Positions 29,258-36,382 of a stretch of DNA of 45,392 nt are shown piece after piece; the first letter of the stretch is position 1, and each line of letters starts with the position of its first letter. Origin of the DNA: Gammaproteobacteria bacterium (GTDB taxonomy: Bacteria > Pseudomonadota > Gammaproteobacteria > S012-40). The notes under the pieces were generated by a model. The model searched no databases and was not told where the DNA came from. It saw nothing but the letters and a program-made list of their open reading frames with translations. The position numbers and the translations under genes are program-made. The stretch lies in contig CAKKRP010000130.1 in the NCBI GenBank assembly GCA_919902765.1, positions 1 through 45,392 of the forward strand, read 5' to 3'.

Positions 29258-30009
29258 TCGCCGCCTTGGCGATGTTTGATATCGCCTTTATGGGATGGGG
29301 TCTGTATGACCAAGTGCGTACTCAGCGTACCCAGACGGCGCGCATCGGCACGCCTGAAGGCGTAGAGCCATTGATGTTGGTGAATGAACAATTGTCGGCC
29401 AATAAATTATTAAGCGCGAATGGGCTTAAGAGCGGGCAACCCAATAATGCAACGGCCAAATCCGCACCCCCGGTTGCCGCGTTCGCGTCACCACCACCTG
29501 CCAAACCAACGGTGGCGGCCCCGAACAAGGCGTCCAGCCCAACCACATGTTGGAATATCGGGCCGTTTGCGTCGGTGGCGGATCGTACCGTGGCCTACGG
29601 CAAGCTGAGTGTATTAAAAGTTAAGCTTGCGGCGTTTGAGCAAACCAAACACTTGGGCGAAAAATACCTCGTGTATTTCCCGCCTGCGGCATCGCAGGAA
29701 GATGCCGAGCGCAAACTCAAAGAACTCAAGGCGCGGGGGGTGCAAAATGTGCAAATCATCGCACAAGGCGAATTAGCCCGCGCCATATCGTTGGGCGAAT
29801 TTGCAACCCAACGCAAGGCTAGCGAACGCATCGCCTCCATCAAAGGTGCTACCGCCATGGGGGCCAAAATCAAATCGCTGGAGCGCGAACGGCTGGAATA
29901 TTGGTTGAAGAGTTATGAGGCGAGTAAAACAGGGGTGAGCAAGGATGTCGTGGCCCACCTGGCCCCCACTATTAAGGGTGTGGAACGCAAACCGGCGACT
30001 TGTAAGTAG
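29224..30009 (+). CDS. SPOR-like inner-membrane protein
   Basis: One N-terminal helix (VLVWIIAALAMFDIAFMGWG) is followed by a proline/alanine-rich linker (PPVAAFASPPPAKPTVAAP) and a C-terminal SPOR-like domain. That domain contains CWNIGPFASVADRTVAYGKL, EKYLVYFPPAASQEDAERKL and ISLGEFATQRKASERI. SPOR domains bind denuded glycan strands at the division septum. SPOR-type proteins often follow coaX. The start is GTG 29224, inside the coaX frame. No ribosome-binding site is strong, so coupling is likely. Confidence 0.75.
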   Translation: MSRSYSVLVWIIAALAMFDIAFMGWGLYDQVRTQRTQTARIGTPEGVEPLMLVNEQLSANKLLSANGLKSGQPNNATAKSAPPVAAFASPPPAKPTVAAPNKASSPTTCWNIGPFASVADRTVAYGKLSVLKVKLAAFEQTKHLGEKYLVYFPPAASQEDAERKLKELKARGVQNVQIIAQGELARAISLGEFATQRKASERIASIKGATAMGAKIKSLERERLEYWLKSYEASKTGVSKDVVAHLAPTIKGVERKPATCK

Positions 30010-30038
30010 TTGGGTTTTGCCGTCGAGTCGTTTACAAT
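30010..30038 (+). promoter_or_regulatory. Promoter of tRNA-Thr
   Basis: TTGGGT (30010-30015), 17 bases and TACAAT (30033-30038) end 12 bases before the tRNA. The start region is GC-rich (CCGCCCTGCGCG), resembling a stringent discriminator. Confidence 0.45.
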
Positions 30039-30050
30039 ACCGCCCTGCGC

Positions 30051-30126
30051 GCCGGTGTAGCTCAGTTGGTAGAGCATCTGATTTGTAATCAGGTGGTCGG
30101 GAGTTCGAGTCTCTCCACCGGCACCA
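30051..30126 (+). tRNA. tRNA-Thr (TGT anticodon)
   Basis: A full 76-base cloverleaf with encoded CCA. The acceptor GCCGGTG pairs with CACCGGC. The D-arm is GCTCAGTTGGTAGAGC, and the anticodon loop TTTGTAA (anticodon TGT) is held by TCTGA/TCAGG. The T-arm is GGGAGTTCGAGTCTCTC. It stands alone rather than in the Tyr-Gly-Thr-tuf cluster usual for this isoacceptor, and it borders the defence patch. I see no repeated 3' end that would mark an integrated element. Confidence 0.97.
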
Positions 30127-30144
30127 TTGAATTCAATGACTTAC

Positions 30145-30170
30145 AAAAGCCTGCCTTGTGCAGGCTTTTT
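30145..30170 (+). terminator. Rho-independent terminator after tRNA-Thr
   Basis: AAAAGCCTGC (30145-30154) pairs with GCAGGCTTTT around a short CTTGT-type loop and ends in a T run at 30165-30170. Confidence 0.85.
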
Positions 30171-30402
30171 CATGTGGGCGGTGGGTAGGCAATTGGAAAG
30201 GCCTGAAATGGCGTCAACGTATTCGCTTGAATATCCGCTTGGCGCGTATTGGTAAGGCGCGGTAAGATAGCCTCATAGATAGTCGAATGATATCGTCTAA
30301 AGGGCCAGGGAATGGTAGCCATCTCCAGTTTTTTCGCCTTGACTTATCCTTGCCGTTTTATTGAAATTGCGCGGTTATACGCAAAAAATGATCTATTTGG
30401 CC
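30171..30402. other. AT-rich gap before the AbiF-like unit
   Basis: No supported gene. A frame starting at 30312 runs through the promoter and RNA that follow and is probably not translated. Confidence 0.4.
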
Positions 30403-30430
30403 TTGAACCGGCCGATATTATGCCTATAAT
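30403..30430 (+). promoter_or_regulatory. Strong promoter upstream of the candidate ncRNA
   Basis: TTGAAC (30403-30408), a 16-base spacer and a perfect TATAAT (30425-30430). Transcription would begin near 30437, immediately before the stem-loop at 30443-30489. Confidence 0.6.
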
Positions 30431-30436
30431 TGCAAT

Positions 30437-30497
30437 TAACAAAACCCGCCAAGCCTATACCCTACGGGGCACGCTCAAACCGGCGGGTTACTTTTTT
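30437..30497 (+). ncRNA. Candidate AbiF-associated small RNA
   Basis: An 8-bp stem AACCCGCC (30443-30450) with GGCGGGTT (30482-30489) encloses a loop that can form CCC-TAC-GGG. It is followed by a run of six T (30492-30497). With the promoter just upstream this predicts an RNA of about 60 bases ending 12 bases before the AbiF-like ATG. Established knowledge: a conserved abiF RNA motif was reported upstream of abiF-type genes by comparative genomics. Matching this sequence to that motif is my inference. A plain attenuator for the gene downstream is the alternative. Confidence 0.6.
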
Positions 30498-30508
30498 CTG
30501 GGGCGGTG

Positions 30509-31405
30509 ATGCGCTTTAACAAGCCCCCCACGACATTTGAAGAACAAATAGACATCTTGGTGTCACGCGGCATGTCGATTCCCGACCGCGAACATGCGCT
30601 GCACTACCTAAAGCACCTCAATTATTATCGGCTGCGCGGTTATTGGTTGCCGTTCGAAGCGGACACGAAAAATCATCGTTTCAAAACCGGCGTTACTTTC
30701 GACGATGCGTTAAATCTATATGTTTTCGACCGAGAAATGCGTTTGTTGTTGATCGACGCGATTGAGCGAATTGAAGTTTCACTACGCACACAGTGGGCCT
30801 ACCATCTTGCGCACAATCATGGCGCGCACGCGTACCTTGATGTCGCGCTAAGCAAAAATGCGGGTTGGCATCAGGCGAATCTTGAGTCCTTGAACAAGGA
30901 ATTGGAAAGATCAGACGAAGTATTTGTCGGGCACTACAATAATACCTATAGTCATCCTAAAAATTCACCACCCATTTGGGCCGTGTGCGAGGTGATGTCG
31001 CTGGGCGTGTTATCGCGTTGGTTAAAAAGTTTGCGGCCTGCCAAAACGCGCGCCGATATTGCGAATACCTATTTTATTTCCGACAAAGTGTTGGAAAGCT
31101 TCGTCGAACATTTGTCCTATGTGCGCAACGTGTGCGCGCACCACAGCCGTTTGTGGAACCGGCGCTTGACCAAGACCATGGAATTGCCGCGCACCAAGCC
31201 AAAAGGCATGTATCAGAATTTCAACCCGGGGCAGGATCGCAAGCTATACAATACGCTGGTCATGATCGCGTATTTTATGGACTTAATCAGCCCACACCAT
31301 CACTGGAAGACTCGATTAAAAGCGCTGATTAGCAATCATGCCGTTGATGCGCGCGCGATGGGGTTTCCGGACAATTGGCAAACGCTGCCAATATGGCGAC
31401 ACTAA
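30509..31405 (+). CDS. abiF: AbiF/AbiD-like (Abi_2) HEPN abortive-infection protein
   Basis: The protein of about 298 residues begins FNKPPTTFEEQIDILVSRGM and has HYLKHLNYYRLRGYWLPFE, both typical of Abi_2. The HEPN ribonuclease motif Rx4H is present as VRNVCAHHSRLWNRR (about residue 210). HEPN toxins of this family cut RNA on phage infection, causing growth arrest. ATG 30509 follows GGGG at 30500-30503; the GTG at 30506 is also possible. A structured RNA with its own promoter sits directly upstream and may hold the toxin in check. It is complete and undamaged. Confidence 0.88.
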   Translation: MRFNKPPTTFEEQIDILVSRGMSIPDREHALHYLKHLNYYRLRGYWLPFEADTKNHRFKTGVTFDDALNLYVFDREMRLLLIDAIERIEVSLRTQWAYHLAHNHGAHAYLDVALSKNAGWHQANLESLNKELERSDEVFVGHYNNTYSHPKNSPPIWAVCEVMSLGVLSRWLKSLRPAKTRADIANTYFISDKVLESFVEHLSYVRNVCAHHSRLWNRRLTKTMELPRTKPKGMYQNFNPGQDRKLYNTLVMIAYFMDLISPHHHWKTRLKALISNHAVDARAMGFPDNWQTLPIWRH

Positions 31406-31485
31406 ACAAAAGCGAATTTGAAGTGTCCTTGACTAGGTTCTATTTTGGCCAGAAAAGCGAGAACCTGCAAACAGGGATCAAATAG

Positions 31486-31815
31486 ATGAGCATCGCGGGT
31501 ATTCGCTCCAACAGAGGCGACGGATACCAGACATTGGTCGCGTTCCATTGGGCACTGTTAGTCCTTTCCGATCCAGAATATCAATGGATTGAGGTGGACT
31601 CGGTATCGTATTTGGTGGACGATGTCGTGGTCAGAAAAACTGATGGAACACTGATTTGTTGCCAGTGCAAAAAGAACCAAGTTGATTTCAAATCATGGAC
31701 GATAGCGTATCTCGCAGATGAGCTGGACAAAGCTTCTCGTTTGCTGGCCAATAGTCAGAATACTGAGGTTCGCTTCTATTCGCGCAGCCCGTTTGGGGCG
31801 CTTGCCAAACTGTAG
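31486..31815 (+). pseudogene. Truncated Cap4-like nuclease (5' fragment of a defence gene)
   Basis: The 109 residues read SIAGIRSNRGDGYQTLVAFH, then WIEVDSVSYLVDDVVV and GTLICCQCKKNQVDFKSW. The D...QxK arrangement fits the Cap4/DUF4297-type restriction-nuclease domain at the N terminus of large STAND or CBASS effectors. It stops at FYSRSPFGALAKL, where relatives continue. The stop codon abuts an insertion-sequence-like end (TGGTCAAGTAAAACTGGACA), and no continuation is found downstream. The rest (ATPase or sensor) has been deleted. It lies 80 bases after the AbiF-like gene. Confidence 0.6.
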
Positions 31816-31992
31816 TGGTCAAGTAAAACTGGACACCTCGATAGGTTTTTTTAAAGTCCTCGACCGTGCGAGTAATGAAAAGTAAAAGTTGGCTAGAGTC
31901 TGTTCCACGCATGTTTCTATCTCGATAAAAATCGTCCGCGTGTTCACTATAGCTAATTGAATGAGTTTTTCGACTTTTTCAACAGGCTGTTA
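31815..31992. mobile_element. Insertion-sequence scar
   Basis: GTGGTCAAGTAAAACTGGAC (from 31815) looks like the terminal repeat of an IS3- or IS481-type element. TTTTTCAACAGGCTGTTAG (ending about 31992) resembles another element end. No transposase is readable between them. The scar separates the truncated defence gene from the nif promoter region. The family assignment is from memory and uncertain. Confidence 0.35.
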
Positions 31993-32079
31993 GACCGCTA
32001 CAAACCGCGATCCACGTATTCCCTTCGTCACGACATCCTAAATTTCATTTTCGCCTATGTATAAGTTTTCACCCCACGT

Positions 32080-32095
32080 TGTTGTGTTTGCTACA
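32080..32095 (+). promoter_or_regulatory. NifA upstream activator site for nifB
   Basis: TGT (32080-32082), exactly 10 bases, ACA (32093-32095) match the NifA consensus TGT-N10-ACA. It lies about 97 bases upstream of the -24 element, a normal distance. Confidence 0.65.
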
Positions 32096-32191
32096 AACTT
32101 CCCACATCACTGGCCGCTTCGTCGTATTCGCAACAACCGTTAGGTCCCGAGAAAAACAAAAATATTACGTTATATCAACAAGTTACACGGC

Positions 32192-32207
32192 TGGCACGCA
32201 AGTTGTA
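32192..32207 (+). promoter_or_regulatory. Sigma54 promoter of the nifB operon
   Basis: TGGCACGCAAGTTGTA fits TGGCACR-N4-TTGCW, with one change (T for C in the -12 GC). The start would be near 32218-32219, about 76 bases before the nifB ATG. Confidence 0.75.
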
Positions 32208-32294
32208 GTTGCTTCTTCAATGTCATTATTTTTTTCGGAACATGCGTCACGGCGGCGCGTGTTCCGGGCGACACAATACGAGGAGCGCAATATC

Positions 32295-33854
32295 ATGCAG
32301 CAATATCCTGGAGTGACGAGCATTTCGCCACAAGAAAAAAATCTCTCGGCCGAGTTGATGCAACAAGTGGCTGAGCACAAGGGTTGCGGTACGTCGGGCG
32401 GCAGCGGCAAGGCGAGTTGCGGTTCGTCGGCGGCGCAGGGCGACATGCCGCCCGAGATATGGGAGAAGGTCAAAAATCACCCCTGTTACAGCGAGGAGGC
32501 GCATCATCACTACGCGCGCATGCATGTGGCGGTCGCACCGGCGTGCAATATCCAATGCAATTATTGCAATCGCAAATATGATTGCGCCAATGAGTCGCGC
32601 CCCGGCGTGGTGAGCGAAAAACTGACACCGGAGCAAGCGGCAAAAAAGGTGTTGGCCGTCGCCAGCACCATTCCGCAAATGACGGTGCTGGGCATTGCCG
32701 GCCCCGGCGATCCGCTCGCCAACCCCGAAAAAACCTTTAAGACTTTTGACCTGATTTATAAAACGGCGCCGGATATAAAACTGTGTTTGTCCACCAATGG
32801 CCTGGCGTTGCCGGATCACGTTGATACTATCAAAAGTTTTAATGTCGATCACGTGACCATCACCATCAATATGGTCGATCCCGAAATCGGCGCGGAAATC
32901 TATCCGTGGATTTTCTACAAGCACAAACGCATTAAGGGCAAGGAGGCGGCGAAGATATTGTCCGAACACCAACTGCAGGGATTGGAGATGCTCACGGAAC
33001 GCGGCATTTTGTGCAAGGTCAATTCGGTGATGATTCCCGGTATCAATGATCAGCACTTGGTCGAGGTGAACAAGGCGGTGAAATCGCGCGGCGCATTTTT
33101 GCACAATATCATGCCGCTCATTTCCGCGCCAGAACACGGCACGGTGTTCGGTCTGAACGGACAGCGCGGCCCTACCGCCCAGGAGTTGAAACGCCTGCAA
33201 GATAACTGCGAGGGTGAAATGAATATGATGCGCCACTGCCGCCAATGTCGCGCGGACGCCGTGGGCTTGTTGGGCGAAGACCGTTCCGCCGAATTCACCA
33301 CGGAAAAAATTATGGCGATGGATGTGCAGTATGACGCCGGCACACGCAAAGCCTACCAGGAATTGGTGGAACATGAGCGCCAGGAAAAGGTAGCGGCAAA
33401 AAACTCGGAGTTGTCCGAGTTGGCGGCGCAGCGTAGCGACATTAAGTTGCTGGTCGCGGTCGCCACCAAGGGTCAGGGGCGGATCAACGAACACTTCGGT
33501 CATGCCAAGGAATTTCAGGTCTATGAACTAAGCACTGCGGGCGCGAAATTTGTGGGTCACCGGCGCGTCGATTTGTATTGTCAGGGCGGGTACGGCGAGG
33601 AAGATTCGCTCGCCACTATCATTCGCGCGCTCAACGATTGCAATGCGGTATTTGTCGCCAAGATAGGCGGTTGTCCGCGCGACGAGTTGAGCAAGGCGGG
33701 TATTCAACCTGTCGAACAATATGCCCACGAATTTATCGAGCAATCCGCCATTGCCTGGTTTAAGGACTATCTCGAAAAAATAAACAGCGGTGAAATCTCA
33801 CATGTGAGAAAAGGCGATGCGGACATACGCCAAGGCGCCTATGTCGCGGCTTAA
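32295..33854 (+). CDS. nifB: Nitrogenase cofactor biosynthesis protein NifB
   Basis: NifB is the radical-SAM enzyme that fuses two Fe4S4 clusters with a carbide and a sulfur into NifB-co, precursor of FeMo-co. The SAM-cluster motif is [36 protein letters not shown] and [15 protein letters not shown] are typical. The C-terminal NifX-like domain (from about residue 385, with [18 protein letters not shown]) holds or passes the cluster. ATG 32295 follows GAGGAG; a frame open from 32079 runs through the promoter and is rejected. It heads a plus-strand run of nif genes. Confidence 0.97.
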   Translation: MQQYPGVTSISPQEKNLSAELMQQVAEHKGCGTSGGSGKASCGSSAAQGDMPPEIWEKVKNHPCYSEEAHHHYARMHVAVAPACNIQCNYCNRKYDCANESRPGVVSEKLTPEQAAKKVLAVASTIPQMTVLGIAGPGDPLANPEKTFKTFDLIYKTAPDIKLCLSTNGLALPDHVDTIKSFNVDHVTITINMVDPEIGAEIYPWIFYKHKRIKGKEAAKILSEHQLQGLEMLTERGILCKVNSVMIPGINDQHLVEVNKAVKSRGAFLHNIMPLISAPEHGTVFGLNGQRGPTAQELKRLQDNCEGEMNMMRHCRQCRADAVGLLGEDRSAEFTTEKIMAMDVQYDAGTRKAYQELVEHERQEKVAAKNSELSELAAQRSDIKLLVAVATKGQGRINEHFGHAKEFQVYELSTAGAKFVGHRRVDLYCQGGYGEEDSLATIIRALNDCNAVFVAKIGGCPRDELSKAGIQPVEQYAHEFIEQSAIAWFKDYLEKINSGEISHVRKGDADIRQGAYVAA

Positions 33855-33893
33855 CGGTATTTTATTCATCGTCATCGGAGGCTAAGTAGAGTT

Positions 33894-34118
33894 ATGGCTT
33901 ATAAAATCGTTTCATCCCAATGCACGGCGTGTTCGGCGTGCGAACCGGAGTGCCCGAACAACGCGATCCGCGAAAAAAACGGCACCTATATCATCAAACC
34001 GGAAAAATGCACCGAATGCATAGGCTATTTCGACGACCCGCAATGTGTGGCGGTGTGTCCGGTAGAAAATACCTGTATCGTCGATACCGCGTACCCGCGT
34101 TATCAGGCCTCGGCATAA
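33894..34118 (+). CDS. fdxN: Nif-associated 2[4Fe-4S] ferredoxin
   Basis: A 74-residue protein with two cluster motifs: [12 protein letters not shown], and [18 protein letters not shown] where the second motif has the extended spacing of nif-linked bacterial ferredoxins. It sits 39 bases after nifB, as in many diazotrophs, where such ferredoxins feed electrons to NifB. The symbol follows usage for nifB-adjacent ferredoxins and is tentative. Confidence 0.9.
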   Translation: MAYKIVSSQCTACSACEPECPNNAIREKNGTYIIKPEKCTECIGYFDDPQCVAVCPVENTCIVDTAYPRYQASA

Positions 34119-34128
34119 GGAGCGGATT

Positions 34129-34488
34129 ATGAATGTGACAATAACACCGAGTGCCGAGAAATTTATCCTCCGCATGGTGCGTTTTGGCAATGCAGGCGAA
34201 GATGCCGGTTTTCGTCTCAGCGTAACGGCCGGCGGCTGTTCCGGGCTAGCCTCGGAATTTAGTGTCGAAGCCGCGCCACGACCCGGTGATAGCGTGGTGG
34301 AGGTGAGTGGCGTGAAATTGTTTTTGCCCGCCGAGAGCCGTTTGTTGCTCGACGGTGTGACGATAGATTTTGCCGATACACCTTTGAGTAGCGGTCTGAC
34401 GTTTATCGATCCAAAGGCGAAGAGTTGCGCATGCAGTAGTGCCGGCCCCTCGGTAGTGGAAATCAACGGCATTACACGTAAACACTGA
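34129..34488 (+). CDS. IscA/HesB-like iron-sulfur carrier (Nif-IscA type)
   Basis: A 119-residue A-type carrier. The three cluster cysteines are in TAGGCSGLASEF and KSCACSSAG, embedded in the usual LPAESRLLLDGVTIDF and GLTFIDPKAK. It delivers Fe-S clusters to nitrogenase-maturation proteins. It starts 10 bases after the ferredoxin gene. The C-terminal extension after the CAC motif is longer than in housekeeping IscA. Confidence 0.9.
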   Translation: MNVTITPSAEKFILRMVRFGNAGEDAGFRLSVTAGGCSGLASEFSVEAAPRPGDSVVEVSGVKLFLPAESRLLLDGVTIDFADTPLSSGLTFIDPKAKSCACSSAGPSVVEINGITRKH

Positions 34489-34510
34489 TGAACGGCACGG
34501 GGCCAATTGG

Positions 34511-34624
34511 ATGAACGCGGTGGTGACCGAGAAGCTTTTAGAACTCGATCCGCAGAATCGGTTAGGCGGCAAGGTGTTGATCGATGTACTTGAACGTATG
34601 GGGTGCGACGACGATGATAACTGA
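34511..34624 (+). CDS. Very small hypothetical protein in the nif operon
   Basis: ATG 34511 to TGA 34624 codes 37 residues: MNAVVTEKLLELDPQNRLGG, then KVLIDVLERM and a GCDDDDN tail. The composition is protein-like (amphipathic helix plus acidic tail). It overlaps the start of the next gene by 11 bases, favouring real, coupled translation. GGGG lies 10-14 bases upstream. No family is recognised. Confidence 0.45.
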   Translation: MNAVVTEKLLELDPQNRLGGKVLIDVLERMGCDDDDN

Positions 34625-35384
34625 CATGGGCGCATACGATTGGATGGGTAACGCAATTCGTTGCGAGAATTGCAGTTATCGTAGGTTGCAGGTTGAAGGT
34701 CAATGTCAACTCCAACATGCGTGTTTACAAGATCGTTACGCGCGCCGCATCGATAGGTTTTTTGCGTGGAACCCGACGCTTGCCAATGGCAGTATCGCAC
34801 ATCCCTATTTCGAGGTGCGCGCAGTGGCGGCGAAATACGCGGATATTTTCCGCCTGCCGCGATTGTTGACGGATCCTGACGACACCGTGCGTTGGAGTGC
34901 CGCGCAACGTTTGCCGACACGTTTGCTGTTTCCGTTGCGTCACGATCCCAGTCGTGAGGTGCGCATTCGGGTTGCGATGCGCCTGGAGGGCGCAGATCTC
35001 ATGCCGATGATGAAAGATCCCGATTATTATGTGCGCCAAACGGTGGCCGGGCGTGTGCCGATATATTTGTTGCCGTTTATGATTTACGACACTGAGGTGG
35101 AAGTTCGGCGTGTTGTCGCGCAACGCGTGGGGGTCGAATGGTTGATGCCCATGGCAGGGGACACGGACGCCGCTGTGCGTATCGAGGTTGCATCGCGCCT
35201 CACACCGAAGCAGTTATTGTGGTTGAAGCGCGATGCGGACTGGCGTGTACGTTATGAAGTCGCGAATCGTATCAACCTGGAAGGCTTGGCGGATATGCAT
35301 AACGATTCCGATCCGTTGGTGCGCGAGCGCGTGTTGCAGCGTTTGCATGATGGCGCCGGAGTGGAATCCGGCGAATGTAAATAA
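34614..35384 (+). CDS. Leucine-rich repeat variant (LRV) Fe-S protein
   Basis: An N-terminal cysteine set (CENCSYRRLQVEGQCQLQHAC) can hold a 4Fe-4S cluster. About seven repeats of 22-25 residues follow, each with D-x-x-VR-x-x-VA-x-R-L (for example DPSREVRIRVAMRLEGADLM and DTDAAVRIEVASRL). This matches the LRV protein known from the Azotobacter vinelandii nif region, where a 4Fe-4S domain precedes an alpha-helical superhelix. The biochemical role remains unknown. ATG 34614 overlaps the small gene before it; ATG 34626 is an alternative. Confidence 0.85.
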   Translation: MITDMGAYDWMGNAIRCENCSYRRLQVEGQCQLQHACLQDRYARRIDRFFAWNPTLANGSIAHPYFEVRAVAAKYADIFRLPRLLTDPDDTVRWSAAQRLPTRLLFPLRHDPSREVRIRVAMRLEGADLMPMMKDPDYYVRQTVAGRVPIYLLPFMIYDTEVEVRRVVAQRVGVEWLMPMAGDTDAAVRIEVASRLTPKQLLWLKRDADWRVRYEVANRINLEGLADMHNDSDPLVRERVLQRLHDGAGVESGECK

Positions 35385-35404
35385 TTTTAACCGGAGATGC
35401 GGCC

Positions 35405-35713
35405 ATGAACATCAATCGCGACGGTGATGTGGTGGAGCTCGAACTTCCACCGCGTTTCAACTATGGGCAGAAGGTGCGTTCGCGTAAAAGCATACGCAAC
35501 GACGGCACCTTTCCAGGCAGAGAAATCGGCGAGATTTTGGTTAAAAAAGGTGAGGAAGGATACGTCGTCAGCATCGGCACTTTCTTGCAACAATTTTACA
35601 TCTACGGCGTCGATTTTTATTTGCGCGGTTATCGTGTTGGGATGAAAGGTAAAGAGTTAGACACGGTGGAAGACGAGATGTCGCCGCGTATGACAGAGGA
35701 GCAGCCGTTATGA
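35405..35713 (+). CDS. nifZ: NifZ
   Basis: NifZ helps complete the second P-cluster of the MoFe protein. The 102-residue protein carries LPPRFNYGQKVRSRKSIRND, GREIGEILVKKGEEGYV and FLQQFYIYGVDFYLRGYRVG, which together define the family. It overlaps the following NifZ-like gene by four bases (ATGA). Confidence 0.9.
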   Translation: MNINRDGDVVELELPPRFNYGQKVRSRKSIRNDGTFPGREIGEILVKKGEEGYVVSIGTFLQQFYIYGVDFYLRGYRVGMKGKELDTVEDEMSPRMTEEQPL

Positions 35714-36006
35714 GTAACGAGACTATTATTGACGCAAAAGCAGCGCGTAGGCCTGCCGTTATTCCAGGGGCGCCGCCGCGCGAGCCTAAATATCAACGGG
35801 GTGCCAGCGTGGTGGCGATGATCGATTTATATAACGATGGATCCTATCCAAATAGGGCAAACGGCGCCCTGTTGGTGACATTGGGCGCGCTCGGCGAGGT
35901 TGTGCAAGTGGGCTTACACGTTGAAACCGGCACACCGATATATATGGTGCAATTTGGTGGCCGCGATGTCGTGGGTTGTTTGGAAGAAGAAATTGTGTTC
36001 GGTTAA
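35710..36006 (+). CDS. Second NifZ-like protein
   Basis: This 98-residue product resembles its neighbour in layout: PKYQRGASVVAMIDLYNDGS, then LLVTLGALGEVVQVGLH and YMVQFGGRDVVGCLEEEI. The NifZ core of small beta strands seems preserved, but the N terminus is different and proline-rich. A tandem pair with overlapping ATGA suggests duplication and possibly a hetero-complex. The function is inferred from the family only. Confidence 0.75.
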   Translation: MSNETIIDAKAARRPAVIPGAPPREPKYQRGASVVAMIDLYNDGSYPNRANGALLVTLGALGEVVQVGLHVETGTPIYMVQFGGRDVVGCLEEEIVFG

Positions 36007-36016
36007 CGAGGCGGTC

Positions 36017-36382
36017 ATGGCAGTCACGACACAACGGAAAACTACGCCTCATCCGCTTGCGAATGCGCATCCTAACGATGTGGATCGCAAGCGTATCGAA
36101 CGCGCGTTGGCAAACCGTAAGCGTTATCGTTATGTCGAACCGTTGGTATTGGCGACCCCCGGCGGCTATCGCATTACCAGTCCATGTTGTTCACGCAATA
36201 TCGATCCTTCGGGTGGCATGATAGATATCGCGCTAATGCTTTATATGTCGTCCCAGGGGGTGTGGTCGCTGTATCGCATGAATCACCCCGAACGCCAATG
36301 GGTGTTGCATTCGGAGCTCGCGCGCCTTAATGAATTGTTAGCGCAAATCAATGAAGATCAAGATCGGATTTTCTGGCGATGA
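36017..36382 (+). CDS. Nif-linked DUF3024-like protein
   Basis: The 121-residue protein contains RKRYRYVEPLVLATPGGYRI, SPCCSRNIDPSGGMIDIALM and GVWSLYRMNHPERQWVLHSE, ending DQDRIFWR. This pattern fits DUF3024, a family of unknown function common in nif clusters. The CCSRN cysteines could bind a metal or cluster. ATG 36017 follows GAGGCGG. It overlaps nifS by four bases (ATGA), so it is probably made in step with the desulfurase. Confidence 0.65.
   Translation: MAVTTQRKTTPHPLANAHPNDVDRKRIERALANRKRYRYVEPLVLATPGGYRITSPCCSRNIDPSGGMIDIALMLYMSSQGVWSLYRMNHPERQWVLHSELARLNELLAQINEDQDRIFWR

Noticed and set aside
30312-30509. 65-codon plus-strand frame before the AbiF-like gene
   Set aside because: It runs through the promoter and stem-loop; the last part only translates the RNA hairpin. 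The RNA explanation fits better.
30051-32000. Genomic island integrated at tRNA-Thr
   Set aside because: No integrase and no repeat of the tRNA 3' end were found; the neighbouring defence genes may have another history.
32247-33503. Long minus-strand frame (418 codons) opposite nifB
   Set aside because: It is antisense to clear NifB sequence, rich in His/Arg/Phe shadow composition, and has no start site or family motif.
33912-34920. Minus-strand frames opposite the ferredoxin, IscA-like and LRV genes
   Set aside because: Composition is that of reverse-frame shadows; plus-strand genes here carry recognisable motifs.
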